Shown here piece by piece: positions 42,749 to 51,629 of a stretch of DNA of 64,000 nucleotides. A program made the translations under genes and the position numbers. Within the stretch, counting starts at the first letter, position 1; each line of letters starts with the position of its first letter. The notes below the pieces were generated by a model, which was not told where the DNA came from, searched no databases, and worked only from the letters and a program-made list of their open reading frames with translations. Source of the stretch: Hyalangium ruber (lineage in GTDB: Bacteria; Myxococcota; Myxococcia; Myxococcales; Myxococcaceae); NCBI RefSeq assembly GCF_034259325.1, contig NZ_JAXIVS010000014.1, positions 62,001 through 126,000 of the forward strand. Direction: 5' to 3'.

Positions 42749-43645
42749 ATGGACCTGTTCTCCGGCGTGCTCCCCTTTCTCCACACCGCGGAGGAGCGCA
42801 GCTTCCGCAAGGCCGCCGCCCACCTCGGCGTGACGACCGCCGCCGTCAGCAAGGCCGTGGCCCGGCTCGAAGCCGAGCTGGGCGTCACCCTGCTCAACCG
42901 CACCTCGCGCCACGTGTCCCTCACCCCCGAGGGCACCACCTTCCTCGAGCACTGCCGCGAGGCCGTCACCCGCATGCAGGCCGGGCGCGAGCTGCTGGCC
43001 CAGTCGCAGAAGGTCGCCGAGGGCGTGCTCAAGGTGTCCATGCCGCTCATCCTCGGGCGGCTCGTGGTGCCGGAGCTGGGGCGCCTGGGCGCGCGTCACC
43101 CGCGCCTGTCCTTCAACCTCTCGCTCACCGACCGCTTCACCCGCATGGCCGAGGAGGGCGTGGACGTGGCCGTGCGCATCGGCGAGCTGGAGGACTCCAG
43201 CCTCGTCTCCCGCACCCTTCGCGTCCCTCAGTGGGTGACGGTGGCCTCGCCCGCGTACCTCGGGCGCCATGGCACCCCGCGCCAGGCCAAGGAGCTGGAG
43301 CGCCACCAGTGCCTGAAGTTCGTCACCCCCTCGGGCGTCACCCGCGAGTGGAGCTTCCGAGACCGGCGCGAGGCCCGCCCCGTCACCGTGCGCACGCCGG
43401 ACAGCTTCCGCATCGATAACGGCGAGCTGATGGTGGAGGCCTCCGTGGCGGGGCTCGGCATCTGCCAGGCGTTCGACTTCGTGGTCACCGAGCACCTGCG
43501 CGCCGGGCGCCTGGTGGAGGTGCTGGCCCCCTACGCCGCCGAGGGGCCTCCCATCCGCGCGCTGTGTCTGCCTCGCCGCCAGAACACGCCCCGGGTGCGC
43601 GTGTTCCTCGACTTCCTCCAGCAGCTCCTCAGCCGCGAGCGCTGA
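42749..43645 (+). CDS. LysR-family transcriptional regulator
   Basis: A 298-residue LysR-type regulator. The N-terminal winged helix (residues 4-62) has the classic ERSFRKAAAHLGVTTAAVSKAVARLEAELGVTLLNRTSRHVSLTPEG. The substrate-binding domain covers about residues 90-295, with VSMPLILGRLVVPELGRL and DVAVRIGELEDSSLVSR, as in the CrgA/DmlR-like clade. It starts at ATG 42749 with no strong ribosome binding site. It is divergent from the oxidoreductase, the usual arrangement for a LysR regulator and its target, and a dyad lies between them. Confidence 0.93.
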   Translation: MDLFSGVLPFLHTAEERSFRKAAAHLGVTTAAVSKAVARLEAELGVTLLNRTSRHVSLTPEGTTFLEHCREAVTRMQAGRELLAQSQKVAEGVLKVSMPLILGRLVVPELGRLGARHPRLSFNLSLTDRFTRMAEEGVDVAVRIGELEDSSLVSRTLRVPQWVTVASPAYLGRHGTPRQAKELERHQCLKFVTPSGVTREWSFRDRREARPVTVRTPDSFRIDNGELMVEASVAGLGICQAFDFVVTEHLRAGRLVEVLAPYAAEGPPIRALCLPRRQNTPRVRVFLDFLQQLLSRER

Positions 43646-43651
43646 GCCCCG

Positions 43652-44049
43652 CTAGTTCGCCCCGCAGCCGATCCACTCGCTCAGCTGGCGCCGCTCCGCG
43701 TCCGTGGGCCGAGGGTCTCCCGGCGGCATCTCCGTGTTCACCGCGCTGCCGTCCGCGCCCGCCTCCGCGTCGATGTCCCGCAGGTGCGCGCGGATGCCCT
43801 CGATCGTGTCGTAGTTGAAGTCGGGCGGAGCTCCGTTGCGCGCGGCGCCGGTGCGCGTCGAGCTGTGGCAGCGCGTGCAGTAGCTCTGGAAGAACGCCAG
43901 CCCGAAGTTCTGCGCGGTGAGCGTGGTGCCTCCCGTGGGGCAGTCACTGACGGGCTCGGGAGTGGGCTCGGAGTCTCCGCCGCAGCTTCCCAGCACGAGC
44001 GCGGCGAGAGCTCCCACGGCGACAGCGATACGGCGCGGAAGAGACGGCA
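43652..44049 (-). CDS. Mono-haem cytochrome c lipoprotein
   Basis: A 132-residue lipoprotein with a signal ending LVLGSC (lipobox Cys23) and one haem-binding motif CTRCH at about residues 58-62. TEMPPGDPRPTDAERRQLSEWIGCG at the C terminus holds the Met ligand typical of small class I cytochromes c. ATG 44049 has GGAGG about 9 nt upstream; a much longer in-frame extension to 45085 is opposite two other genes and is rejected. It would carry electrons in the periplasm; no oxidase or reductase is adjacent. The 295-nt gap to 44345 shows nothing I can identify. Confidence 0.85.
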
Positions 44050-44344
44050 TGGCGGAAGGCCTCCGAGGGGTGGTGGCAGCCCCTGCGCGCGGGCGAATCC
44101 CGCGAAGCCCGCCGAAGGTGAAGGCCGCATGCCCAGCCGACAAGCTCCCGGCCGTCCCACTCCGCGTTCGGCGCAGGACAGGGGTACACGGCGCGTGCCT
44201 GCCTTCCCGCCGAGCGGGCGAGAGCCCGGGCGATCCGCTCATCCTGTCTGCCTCGCGTCCACTGGATGACAACCCTCTGGAGAGGCGGGGCCGGATCAGG
44301 CCTCCCCCGCGCCCGTTGCGCGGCACCCCTCGAGGAGGCACGGC

Positions 44345-44875
44345 ATGGCGTGGTCCACCACTCCCTGGTCGGCGAAGAACGGGCTGGGTTTCGGAATGCT
44401 GGCCGGTGTCGTCTTCGCCGTGGCCGAGTCCCTGGCCTCCTGGATGGGAGGCAGCGGGCTGCTCACACCCGCGCGCTATGCCGCCAGCGTGGTGCTGGGA
44501 GACCGCGCCCTGGGGGTGACGCCGCTGGCGCTCACCGTCGTGGTGGGCGTGGGCGTCCACTTCATGTTCTCGGCGTTCCTCGGCGTGGCCTACTCGCTCA
44601 TCGACGCGCGCCTGTCGCCCGAGCTGCGCTCGCGAGTCACGCACCAGACGGCGGTGGGCATGCTCTTCGCCATCGGCGTCTGGGTGGTGACGTTCCAGTT
44701 CATGGGGCGCGGCTACTTCCCATGGTTCCTGGAGACGCCGCAGTTCTTCCAGATGTTGATGCACGCGTTCTGCTTCGGCCTGCCGCTGGGGCTGCTGTTC
44801 GCCGCGGCCGAGCGTCGCCGGGTGGCCATCGCCGCCTTCGAGGAGCGCACGCTGGAGGAGCAATCGCCTCCGTGA
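44345..44875 (+). CDS. Multi-span membrane protein of unknown function
   Basis: A 176-residue integral membrane protein with four likely spans: about residues 13-33, 57-82 (LALTVVVGVGVHFMFSAFLGVAYSLI), 101-122 (AVGMLFAIGVWVVTFQFMG) and 137-157 (MLMHAFCFGLPLGLLFAAA). The region with GRGYFPWFLETPQFFQ between spans 3 and 4 would be a short periplasmic loop. I do not recognise the family. ATG 44345 is preceded by GAGGAGGCACGGC, so GAGGAG lies about 7 nt away. A secreted protein gene follows 37 nt downstream. Confidence 0.72.
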   Translation: MAWSTTPWSAKNGLGFGMLAGVVFAVAESLASWMGGSGLLTPARYAASVVLGDRALGVTPLALTVVVGVGVHFMFSAFLGVAYSLIDARLSPELRSRVTHQTAVGMLFAIGVWVVTFQFMGRGYFPWFLETPQFFQMLMHAFCFGLPLGLLFAAAERRRVAIAAFEERTLEEQSPP

Positions 44876-44912
44876 AGCGAGGCATGACACCCGAGCCATG
44901 AGGAGAGGGCCG

Positions 44913-45500
44913 ATGAGACGGTGGATTCTGGCGGGAGCGCTGGCGCTAGGCATGAGCGCGGTGGCGGGCGAGGGCAAGCGCGGCGAGTGTCCAGTGCCAG
45001 CGGCGGATGACGCGACGGTGGGCGTGAGCGCCGGCGCGGGCGGCGCCGCGGATGTGGAGCCCGGCCCCTGGGCCCACGTGGACAAGTCGCCCCAGCCCGG
45101 AGACGTGCGCCAGCGACTCTATGGCCAGGTGTCCCACGAGCTGGGCCTGGACCGAGACCGCTCCGGCGCGCCCCTACGGCGGGGAGAGGCCCTGGGCGGC
45201 GGAGGCAAGGCGGGAGGCGAGGAATACGCATGCGCCGAGGCGCTCTCCTCCCAGGAGCACGTCACGCTGGTGTCCGGCACGCTGAGCTTCGCCTCGGGCA
45301 ACGTGCTCTCCATCGACGTGCCGGGGCAGGGGCCGATGAAGCTGCTCGCCGACGAGGGTACGTGCGCGGTGCAGGCCCGTCGTGTGCGCTCCATCGAGTC
45401 GCTGCAGGAGGGCACCGAGGTACGCGCCTCCTACGTGCTGAAGGACGGAGCGTCCGTGGCGCGGGTGGTGCGCGCCGAGCCCGAGCGTCCCCAGCGCTGA
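44913..45500 (+). CDS. Secreted protein of unknown function
   Basis: A 195-residue protein starting at ATG 44913 with GAGGAGAGG about 5 nt upstream. The signal peptide is MRRWILAGALALGMSAVAG. The linker (about residues 20-95) is rich in Gly/Ala/Arg and low complexity. The last ~95 residues form a beta-rich domain (HVTLVSGTLSFASGNVLSID, then MKLLADEGTCAVQARRVRSIESLQEGTEVRASYVLKDG), which looks like an OB-like or DUF5666-type small barrel seen in envelope proteins that handle metals. That resemblance is weak. The gene is probably co-transcribed with the membrane protein before it. Confidence 0.65.
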   Translation: MRRWILAGALALGMSAVAGEGKRGECPVPAADDATVGVSAGAGGAADVEPGPWAHVDKSPQPGDVRQRLYGQVSHELGLDRDRSGAPLRRGEALGGGGKAGGEEYACAEALSSQEHVTLVSGTLSFASGNVLSIDVPGQGPMKLLADEGTCAVQARRVRSIESLQEGTEVRASYVLKDGASVARVVRAEPERPQR

Positions 45501-45550
45501 GCGGCCGGGGGGGAGTCCTCCCCGGGCACGGCTCGTCGTAAGGTGGGGGG

Positions 45551-46201
45551 ATGCACGAGGAGCTCCTGCAGAAGATGGCCCGTGCCCGGGATGCCGCCTA
45601 CGGCACGCTGGGGAGGATGGAGGCCGACGTCCTCACCTTCATCCTCAACCCCACCTTCAACGGCGGTCCGCGCTGGCCCAGCCTGCGTCAGGCCTGGCGG
45701 GTCATCCACCGCCCGGGCGGCATGCTGCTCGCCAGCGACGGGCTGTCGGATCCGTTCGATGACCAGGACGGGCCCTCCATGGGCTTCGGCATCGAATGCA
45801 TCCTCGAGACGGACGAGCCGCTGCCGCGCGTGCAGGACAGCTGGCCCTTCCAGGCGCTCGTGCAGGTGTGCCAGACGGCCGCGGGCCACGGCGGCCTGCG
45901 CCAGCTGCTCGATGAGATGAAGCTCGTGTCGGTGGAGCTGTCCGGCGAAGGCATGCCCGATTCGCTCGTCACCGCCGATGACTCGGTGGGCGTGTTGCTC
46001 GGCATGGGCTCCAGCACCCTGCCCACCCTCATCCAGACTCCCGCCGGAGACGTACACCTGGTCACCGTGAAGCTGCTGCTCGCCGAGGAGCTCGAGTACG
46101 TGCGACAGAACGGTGCCAAGGGCCGCGCCGAACTGGCCCGCCGCTTCGCGCGCAACGGTGAGGAGCACCTGTCGCGCGCCCGTCGCGCGCCCGTCATCTG
46201 A
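45551..46201 (+). CDS. Hypothetical cytoplasmic protein
   Basis: A 216-residue soluble protein, start at ATG 45551 with AAGGTGGGG a few nt upstream. Segments include DVLTFILNPTFNGGPRWPSL, RVIHRPGGMLLASDGLSDPF, GFGIECILETDEPL and LPTLIQTPAGDVHLVTVKLL. The alternation of strands and the central GFGIECILETDEP phrase recall suppressor-of-fused-like or tellurite-resistance accessory proteins, but the match is too loose for a name. No signal or membrane span. The gene stands alone between a secreted-protein gene and an XRE regulator. Confidence 0.65.
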   Translation: MHEELLQKMARARDAAYGTLGRMEADVLTFILNPTFNGGPRWPSLRQAWRVIHRPGGMLLASDGLSDPFDDQDGPSMGFGIECILETDEPLPRVQDSWPFQALVQVCQTAAGHGGLRQLLDEMKLVSVELSGEGMPDSLVTADDSVGVLLGMGSSTLPTLIQTPAGDVHLVTVKLLLAEELEYVRQNGAKGRAELARRFARNGEEHLSRARRAPVI

Positions 46202-46231
46202 GGCACGAAGTCCACATCCAAAGACCTCTTC

Positions 46232-46252
46232 ACTAAACGCTTAGGGTATGAT
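46232..46252 (+). promoter_or_regulatory. Candidate promoter and operator of the XRE regulator
   Basis: TATGAT at 46247-46252 could be a -10 element, directly preceded by the dyad CTAA-ACGC-TTAG (46233-46244). A small palindrome just upstream of the -10 of an XRE gene would suit autoregulation. The -35 region is poor, so this is tentative. Confidence 0.3.
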
Positions 46253-46329
46253 GGATCGACATGACCCTCAGGGTTACTCCGATGCGCCGCCTGGGGCGCG
46301 TCGGACCCCCGAAACGGAATGGCGAACCC

Positions 46330-46737
46330 ATGGAAAAACCCCTTGCGAGCATTCTCGGAGCCGTGGCGCGCACCGCACGCATGCGGGCGGGATTGACCCA
46401 GGAAGACGTGGCCGAGCGCATCGGCATGGCCTCGGAAGTGTACGGGCGCATGGAGCGCGGGCAGATGCTGCCGCGCGTGGAGAACCTGCGGCGGTTGTGC
46501 CTGGTGCTCAACGTGCCGCCGCACGAGCTGCTCGGCCTGGAGGCGATGACGGGCGATGCGGGCTTCCCGTGGGAGGAGGCCAAGGGCCGCGCCGATGAGA
46601 CCGCGGACATGCGGCGACTGCTGCGCCGCATGCGCAAGCTCAGCGCCGCGCAGGTGAAGCTGTTGAGCCTCATCGCCGGAGCGATGGTTCACAAGGGCAA
46701 GCCCGCCAAGGGCAAGAAGGGAACCCCGCGTCCGTGA
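46330..46737 (+). CDS. XRE-family helix-turn-helix regulator
   Basis: A 135-residue cytoplasmic DNA-binding protein. The Cro/C1-type helix-turn-helix covers about residues 8-65 (ILGAVARTARMRAGLTQEDVAERIGMASEVYGRMERGQ and LPRVENLRRLCLVLNVPPHELLG). The C-terminal ~60 residues are helical and basic, with no enzymatic or ligand domain visible. The ATG at 46330 gives the natural N terminus MEKPLASILG; an ATG at 46261 would add 23 residues without a clear binding site. Targets are unknown; no immunity or phage genes are adjacent. Confidence 0.82.
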   Translation: MEKPLASILGAVARTARMRAGLTQEDVAERIGMASEVYGRMERGQMLPRVENLRRLCLVLNVPPHELLGLEAMTGDAGFPWEEAKGRADETADMRRLLRRMRKLSAAQVKLLSLIAGAMVHKGKPAKGKKGTPRP

Positions 46738-46743
46738 GCCGGG

Positions 46744-47658
46744 CTACGGCAGCCGAGCCCCCCGCACGGTGGCGGTGCGCTGCCGGCCCTCGTCCCACAG
46801 CTGCAAGGTGAAGGTGCGCGGAGAGATTCCCGGGCCCGGCATCTCCAGCTCCAGCCACACGAAGTCCGAGGCCCCCGGGGCGAGCGGCTCCCTTCGCTGA
46901 ATCCACAGCGCCTGCTTTACCTGTCCGGACGCGTCCGTCAGCGAGGCGCCCGCGAGCACCCAGGGACGGGCGTCCCGGTTGCGCAGCAGCACCTTCACCG
47001 CCAGCCGCGAGCGCGTGCCATGCAGGGAGAGGCGCTCCACCTGCACCACCTCCCCCGGGGCGGCGGTGAGCTCCGACTTGTCGAGCCGCAGCGCGCGAAT
47101 GTCCCTTTCGTCGAACATGCCGCCGATCAACATGGCCGCCAGGCTCGGTGGGTCGCCGAAGGGCTCGGAAGTGCGCGCGCGCTCGGCCTGGCACTGCTGG
47201 AGCGCCGCCTCCAGCTGCTCGGCCCGCGCGGGGCAGGAGTCCGTGGGCGACGGGGGGCGGGACACCTCCACCAGTCGCTCGGCCTGGGCGGAGCGGGCCA
47301 CGAGGCTGAACGCCGCGCGCGTGGGGGCGGTGCCCGGGGCGAAGCGCACCTCCAACCGAAGCCGCGCGGTGGCGGGGAGCTTCTCCGTGGGAACCAGCAC
47401 CAGCGTGCGGCCGGCCGCCTCCACCCGCTCGAAGTGCTCACGTCCCTCCAGCACCACCTCGCCCTCGAGGAGGGGCGCGTCGAAGAGCAGCGTGGTGGAC
47501 AGGCCCGGGGCGATGCAGACCTCGGGGGGAGAGGCCGTGCCATCCGCCAGCTCGAGGCGTCGGCCCTCCGGTTGGCAAGGGGCAGGCTGCGCCCGCGCGA
47601 GGGGGGCACCCGCCAGCGGCAGGAGCACCAGGAGGCGGACGAGGCATGAGGAGCGCAA
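46744..47658 (-). CDS. DUF2381 family secreted protein
   Basis: A 304-residue secreted protein of the DUF2381 (TIGR02268) family, a paralogous family largely confined to myxobacteria. Start TTG 47658 has GGAGG 9 nt upstream. Signal peptide residues 1-23 (LVLLPLAGAPLARA) are followed by the family's beta-rich N-terminal domain with CQPEGRRLELADG and TTLLFDAPLLEGEVVLEG, a helical middle (ARAEQLEAALQQCQAERAR), and the C-terminal domain with RNRDARPWVLAGASLTDASGQ and PRTFTLQLWDEG. Genes of this family commonly sit beside serine/threonine kinases, as here. Function is unknown; an envelope location is likely. Confidence 0.85.
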   Translation of the reverse strand: MRSSCLVRLLVLLPLAGAPLARAQPAPCQPEGRRLELADGTASPPEVCIAPGLSTTLLFDAPLLEGEVVLEGREHFERVEAAGRTLVLVPTEKLPATARLRLEVRFAPGTAPTRAAFSLVARSAQAERLVEVSRPPSPTDSCPARAEQLEAALQQCQAERARTSEPFGDPPSLAAMLIGGMFDERDIRALRLDKSELTAAPGEVVQVERLSLHGTRSRLAVKVLLRNRDARPWVLAGASLTDASGQVKQALWIQRREPLAPGASDFVWLELEMPGPGISPRTFTLQLWDEGRQRTATVRGARLP

Positions 47659-47762
47659 GCGGCGGAACCTCCAGGGGGGGATGGCGCGCAGGCACCGCCT
47701 CTATCATGCCTCTGGAGCCAGGGAGGCGCACGGCCGCTGGTACGCCCCCCTGGCGGAACGGC

Positions 47763-49691
47763 TCAATGCTTGTAGAAGTCAGGGGACACGTAGGACACGG
47801 GCAGCACCTTCATCGCCCCGTCCTTGGAGCCCTTCAGGAAGGGCTGTCCGGTCTCCCCGTCGTCTCGGCCGACCAGGTGCCCGCAGAAGGGGAAGCGCCG
47901 GCCGTCCGGGAAGCGCACCTCGGTGAAGCGCGCATACAGCCTGTCGCCGATGAAGAAGTCGCCGATGATGGCGGTGCCCACCGGCATCTTCTTCCAGCGC
48001 AGCTGCTCGAAGGTGGTGACTTCGTGGCGCCCCTCGCGCACCAGCCAGAATTCGCCCTCCTCCCAGAACTCGCCCTTGTGGTTGCCGGGCATGGCGACTT
48101 CGTGGAGCACCGGCTCGGAGATGCCCAGGTCCCTGCGCATGGCCTCCGCGGCGCCCGGGGGACAGAGCTGCGAGAGCGCGCCGTCGGGGCGCACGACGGG
48201 GTCGGTGGAAGCACAGCTCCCCGTGAGGATGCAGGCGGCGAGCGCGCCGGCGAACTTGCTGGGCGGGCTGGCGCCGGAGCCGCGGGGCTGCTCCGGCTCC
48301 GGCGCCTGCGGGGGCTCGGAGTGCTTCGCGGGTGCTTTGGGCCTCATGAGGGATGGACCTTTCTGTGGTGGGAGGGAAAGGGGCGCCTGGACAAGGGGCC
48401 AGGTCCCGGCATCGGTAGAGGGGAGGGCGAAGGGAAGGGTGTCCTCGGTGCCCGAGTCGCTCGCCGTGAGCGGGGGGAGCGCCTCCAGCGGTGAAGGGGC
48501 CTCCATGGCGGTGGGCGGGGGCGGGGGCAGGCCCGGCGAGCTGTCTCCTCCGCCGCGCAGCGCCGCCAGGGCCACCGCGAGCAGCACCCCGGCCGTGAGG
48601 GTCGCGAGCGCCCAGCGCCACCGCCTCGGCGCCTGCCGCGCCGGCGCCACGGTGGGCGCGCTCGCCTCGCTCACGGGGGGCGGGGGCAGCCGCTCCAGGC
48701 TCGGCACGGGCACGGCGATGGGCGCGGCGACGGGTGCGGCGCCCATGCCCTCGGTCGTCGCGGTGTCCGCGCCGGGCAGCAGGGGCGCGTCCCACGCGGG
48801 CGCCTCGTCGCGCAGCAGCGCCTGGAACTGCTCATGCAGCACCCGGCCGCTGGCGGGGCGCTCCTCGGGGCGCTTCGCGAGCAGCCGCAGCACCAGCTCC
48901 GCCAGCGCGGGCGGCACGCTGGGGTTGAGCGTGTCCGGCGAGGCGGGCATCTTCGTTTCAATGAGCCCGATGAGGACATCTCGGGGCAGGTGCGGCGGGA
49001 AGGGCGGCGCGCCGGTGAGCACCTCGTAGAGCGTGGCGCCCAGCGCGTAGAGCTCATCGGTGGGCTGGAAGGGGTAGCGCGCCTCGGGGTCGGTGTACTG
49101 CTCGCGGTGGAAGCGCAGCGCCTCGGGGGTGCGCAGGTGCGGGGTGCCCGGCGGCAGCGGCCCCTCGGTGAGCGGCGAGGAGACGGCGGAGTGCTCGGCG
49201 GCGCCGAAGTCCACCAGCACCGGCTGCCCGTCGGCGGCGCGCACCAGGATGTTGGTCCCCTTCAAGTCGCGGTGGTGGACGCCCTGGGCGTGCAGCGCGG
49301 CCAGCGTGAGCGCCAGCGTGTCGAACAGGCGCACCACCTGGCGCGGCGTGGGGCGCGCCTGCTTCACCCAGTCCACGAGGGTGAGGCCCTCCACGTAGTC
49401 CATGACGACGTAGTGGAAGCCGCTGCGTGGGTCGGGCCAGCGCCCGTGTCCCCAGACGCGCACCACGTTGGGGTGGGAGATGAGCAGCAGGCAGGCCAGC
49501 TCGCGCCGCGCGCGCGCGTCCGTGCGATTGAGGTCCTCGCTGTCGGGCCCGTGGACGGCGAACTTGAGGGCATACTCGGTGCCGGCGGACTCCACGCGGA
49601 ACACCGCGCCGAAGCCTCCCGTGCCCAAGGGGCCCTTGATGCGCCAGGGGCCCACCATCATGTCCGGCAGCAGGTGGCGGGGGTGCTGCAT
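47763..49691 (-). CDS. Transmembrane serine/threonine protein kinase
   Basis: A 642-residue Hanks-type kinase. The kinase domain covers about residues 14-285: glycine loop GPLGTGGFGAVFRVE, ATP Lys in YALKFAV, catalytic loop HHRDLKGTN, DFGAAE and the APE-like region RTPEAL. A Pro/Ala-rich juxtamembrane part and a membrane span (WRWALATLTAGVLLAVALAAL, about 400-420) are followed by an outer part ending in a domain of about 130 residues (FWEEGEFWLVREGRHEV, FFIGDRLYARFTEVRF, FPFCGHLVGR). ATG 49691 is chosen because the kinase fold begins right after it; the frame is open further but without support. DUF2381 lies downstream on the same strand and may be its partner. Confidence 0.9.
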   Translation of the reverse strand: MQHPRHLLPDMMVGPWRIKGPLGTGGFGAVFRVESAGTEYALKFAVHGPDSEDLNRTDARARRELACLLLISHPNVVRVWGHGRWPDPRSGFHYVVMDYVEGLTLVDWVKQARPTPRQVVRLFDTLALTLAALHAQGVHHRDLKGTNILVRAADGQPVLVDFGAAEHSAVSSPLTEGPLPPGTPHLRTPEALRFHREQYTDPEARYPFQPTDELYALGATLYEVLTGAPPFPPHLPRDVLIGLIETKMPASPDTLNPSVPPALAELVLRLLAKRPEERPASGRVLHEQFQALLRDEAPAWDAPLLPGADTATTEGMGAAPVAAPIAVPVPSLERLPPPPVSEASAPTVAPARQAPRRWRWALATLTAGVLLAVALAALRGGGDSSPGLPPPPPTAMEAPSPLEALPPLTASDSGTEDTLPFALPSTDAGTWPLVQAPLSLPPQKGPSLMRPKAPAKHSEPPQAPEPEQPRGSGASPPSKFAGALAACILTGSCASTDPVVRPDGALSQLCPPGAAEAMRRDLGISEPVLHEVAMPGNHKGEFWEEGEFWLVREGRHEVTTFEQLRWKKMPVGTAIIGDFFIGDRLYARFTEVRFPDGRRFPFCGHLVGRDDGETGQPFLKGSKDGAMKVLPVSYVSPDFYKH

Positions 49692-49905
49692 CAAACGCGC
49701 TCCAGAGACGCTTCGAGCAGAGCCGACCGCCGGCTCACCCGTCGCGTCTCCACCGGCCCGCCTTCGTGAGGGGCCATGTGACCCAGCAGGAGGGTCTGAA
49801 TCAGTATGACCCGTAGGGAGGGTTGGTTCAAGAAAGATGACCCATTGGGTTGAGCCAAGGGTGCGTGACGTGTCCACGAGGCGTGCGAGCCGCTAGAGTC
49901 GGCGC

Positions 49906-50379
49906 ATGGTCGACGAGCTGGTGCGAACGCTGGGACTCCGGCCTCACCCGGAGGGCGGTTACTACCAGGAGACATACCGAGCGCCGCTGCGGGTGGAGAC
50001 GCCGCGAGGGCCGCGCTCGGCGGGCACGGCCATCTACTACCTGCTGCCGCGCGGGGCCTTCGCCGCGTGGCACGAGGTGGCCTCGGACGAGGTGTGGCAC
50101 TTCTACGACGGGGCGCCGCTGACGCTCTACCTGTTGAGTGAGCGAGGGCTGGAGACGGTGGTGCTCGGCCGGGACGTGGCGCGCGGCGAGCGGCCTCAAG
50201 TGGTCATCCCCGCCGGGGTGCTGCAGGCGGCGCTACCGAAGGGGGACTACACGCTGGTGGGCTGCACGGTGGCGCCGGGCTTCGACTTCGCGGACTGGCG
50301 GATGCCCCCGCGCGAGGAGCTGCTGGCCCGCCACCCGGAGCACGCCGAGCTGGTGCGCCAGCTCACCCACCCGGGCTGA
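49906..50379 (+). CDS. Cupin-fold DUF985 protein
   Basis: A 157-residue single-cupin protein of the DUF985 (cupin_5) family. The family phrases are LRPHPEGGYYQETYRA at residues 11-26, AIYYLLPRGAFAAWHEVASDEVWHFYDG in the metal-site region (His of WHEV and WHFY), VVIPAGVLQAA and GCTVAPGFDFADWRMP near the end. Its substrate is unknown; the fold suggests a sugar or metal-dependent isomerase-like role. It is divergent from the kinase gene, sharing a 214-nt promoter region. A perfect 11-bp hairpin follows the stop by 18 nt. Confidence 0.88.
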   Translation: MVDELVRTLGLRPHPEGGYYQETYRAPLRVETPRGPRSAGTAIYYLLPRGAFAAWHEVASDEVWHFYDGAPLTLYLLSERGLETVVLGRDVARGERPQVVIPAGVLQAALPKGDYTLVGCTVAPGFDFADWRMPPREELLARHPEHAELVRQLTHPG

Positions 50380-50397
50380 GCCGGGCGGGGGAAATGC

Positions 50398-50425
50398 ACC
50401 TCCCGCATATAATGATGCGGGAGGT
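50398..50425. terminator. Hairpin after the DUF985 gene with TATAAT in its loop
   Basis: The arms ACCTCCCGCAT (50398-50408) and ATGCGGGAGGT (50415-50425) pair perfectly over 11 bp. The loop and last stem base read TATAAT (50408-50413), a perfect -10 hexamer. It may be a terminator for the cupin gene, a promoter element for something to the right, or both. The rest of the 361-nt gap 50380-50740 shows no gene that I can support. Confidence 0.45.
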
Positions 50426-50740
50426 CTCCGGAGGCAGGGAGGATGTGGGTGCATGGCGCGTAAAGCCGCCGGCATGCGCACGTTCCCACGCAACTTGTTC
50501 TCCGCCGGGCGGATACCTCTTTTGTACCGAGATTTTCGCCTCCGAACCTGGGGGGAGGGATCAGCGAACACGGCGACCACGTCCACGTGGCGTACAGAGA
50601 CACGGGGGCTCCGGCGAGGGAGCCCCGCTACGCGGCCCGCGAGCGCTCCGGCGAGAACCGGAAGGCGCCGCGGGCCGACGCTTTTTTGCAGTCCCAACGG
50701 TGTGCCTGGGGCCACGTGGGGGGTTGGGTAGACTGGGGGG

Positions 50741-51604
50741 ATGATTCGCTCGGTCCGCTTCGAGAACTTCCGGTGCCTGAGGGAGGTGGAGCTGCCCTTG
50801 GAGCCGTTGACGGTGCTGGTCGGGCCGCAGGCCTCGGGGAAGACGGCGGTGCTGGACGGGCTGGACTTCCAACCGGGCTGCGACGTGAAGGACTACTGGC
50901 GGCAGGAGGAGACGGGCCGGCCGGTGGTGGAGTGGCGCTACGAGAACGGGCGGCGCATGCGGGTGGAGTACCCGCTGCGGGCGCTGGACTCCACGCCGAT
51001 GCAGGGGCACACGCTGCAAGCGTTGGCGTTGGACCTGGCGGCGATGCGGGAGGAGGGGCGCGGGGGGCGCTCGCCGGTGTTGAACCGGACGGGGGACAAC
51101 CTGTCGGAGGTGTTCGCGGCATTGCCGCCGGAGGCGCGGCAGCGGGTGGTGGAGGAGCTGTGCCGGCTGGTGCCGACGGTGGGCGGGGTGGAGCTGCGGG
51201 AGGGGAAGGGGCGCACGCAGCGGCTGCGGTTTCGGGACGCGTGGCGGGAGGACCTGTGGATTTCGCCGGACCGGGTGGGGGACACGGTGCTGGTGCTGCT
51301 GGCGTACCTGGTGCTGCCGTACCAGCGGCCGCCGCCGGACGTGCTGACGGTGGACATGCCGGAGCGGGGGCTGCCGCCGTGGTTGTTGGGGGATGTGATG
51401 GCGTGGCTGCGGGGCATGACGACGGGGAAGCTGGGAGGCGAGCCGGTGCAGGTGGTGCTGGCGACGTCGTCACCGGAGCTGCTGGAGCACGTGTCCCCGG
51501 AGGAGGTGCGAGTGTTCTCGCGAGAGCCGGAGGATGGCTCGGTGCGGGTGAGCGCCTCGCCGGAGGACGTGGCGGACTGGCGCCAGCGGCTGGCGATGAT
51601 GTGA
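50741..51604 (+). CDS. AAA_21-type ATPase with atypical Walker B
   Basis: A 287-residue ATPase of the OLD/RecF-like AAA_21 class. The N terminus IRSVRFENFRCLREVELPLEPLTVLVG is typical of the ABC-like ATPase fold and leads into Walker A GPQASGKTA (about residues 28-36). The Walker B region reads LTVDMPERGLPPWLLGDV: Asp205 is kept, but the position of the catalytic Glu is Met206 (usual form DEPE). An SSPELLEHV segment resembles the switch region. The protein is about half the usual length and has no visible nuclease (TOPRIM) or coiled coil. Such proteins can be defence or transposition accessories; with no partner nearby the role is open. Confidence 0.75.
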   Translation: MIRSVRFENFRCLREVELPLEPLTVLVGPQASGKTAVLDGLDFQPGCDVKDYWRQEETGRPVVEWRYENGRRMRVEYPLRALDSTPMQGHTLQALALDLAAMREEGRGGRSPVLNRTGDNLSEVFAALPPEARQRVVEELCRLVPTVGGVELREGKGRTQRLRFRDAWREDLWISPDRVGDTVLVLLAYLVLPYQRPPPDVLTVDMPERGLPPWLLGDVMAWLRGMTTGKLGGEPVQVVLATSSPELLEHVSPEEVRVFSREPEDGSVRVSASPEDVADWRQRLAMM

Positions 51605-51629
51605 GCGGGCGCCCCTCCGTGTGACGGCT

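Noticed and set aside
43652-45085. A 477-residue version of the cytochrome c lipoprotein
   Set aside because: The extension lies opposite two genes with good starts, and the true start at 44049 gives a lipoprotein signal and a GGAGG site.
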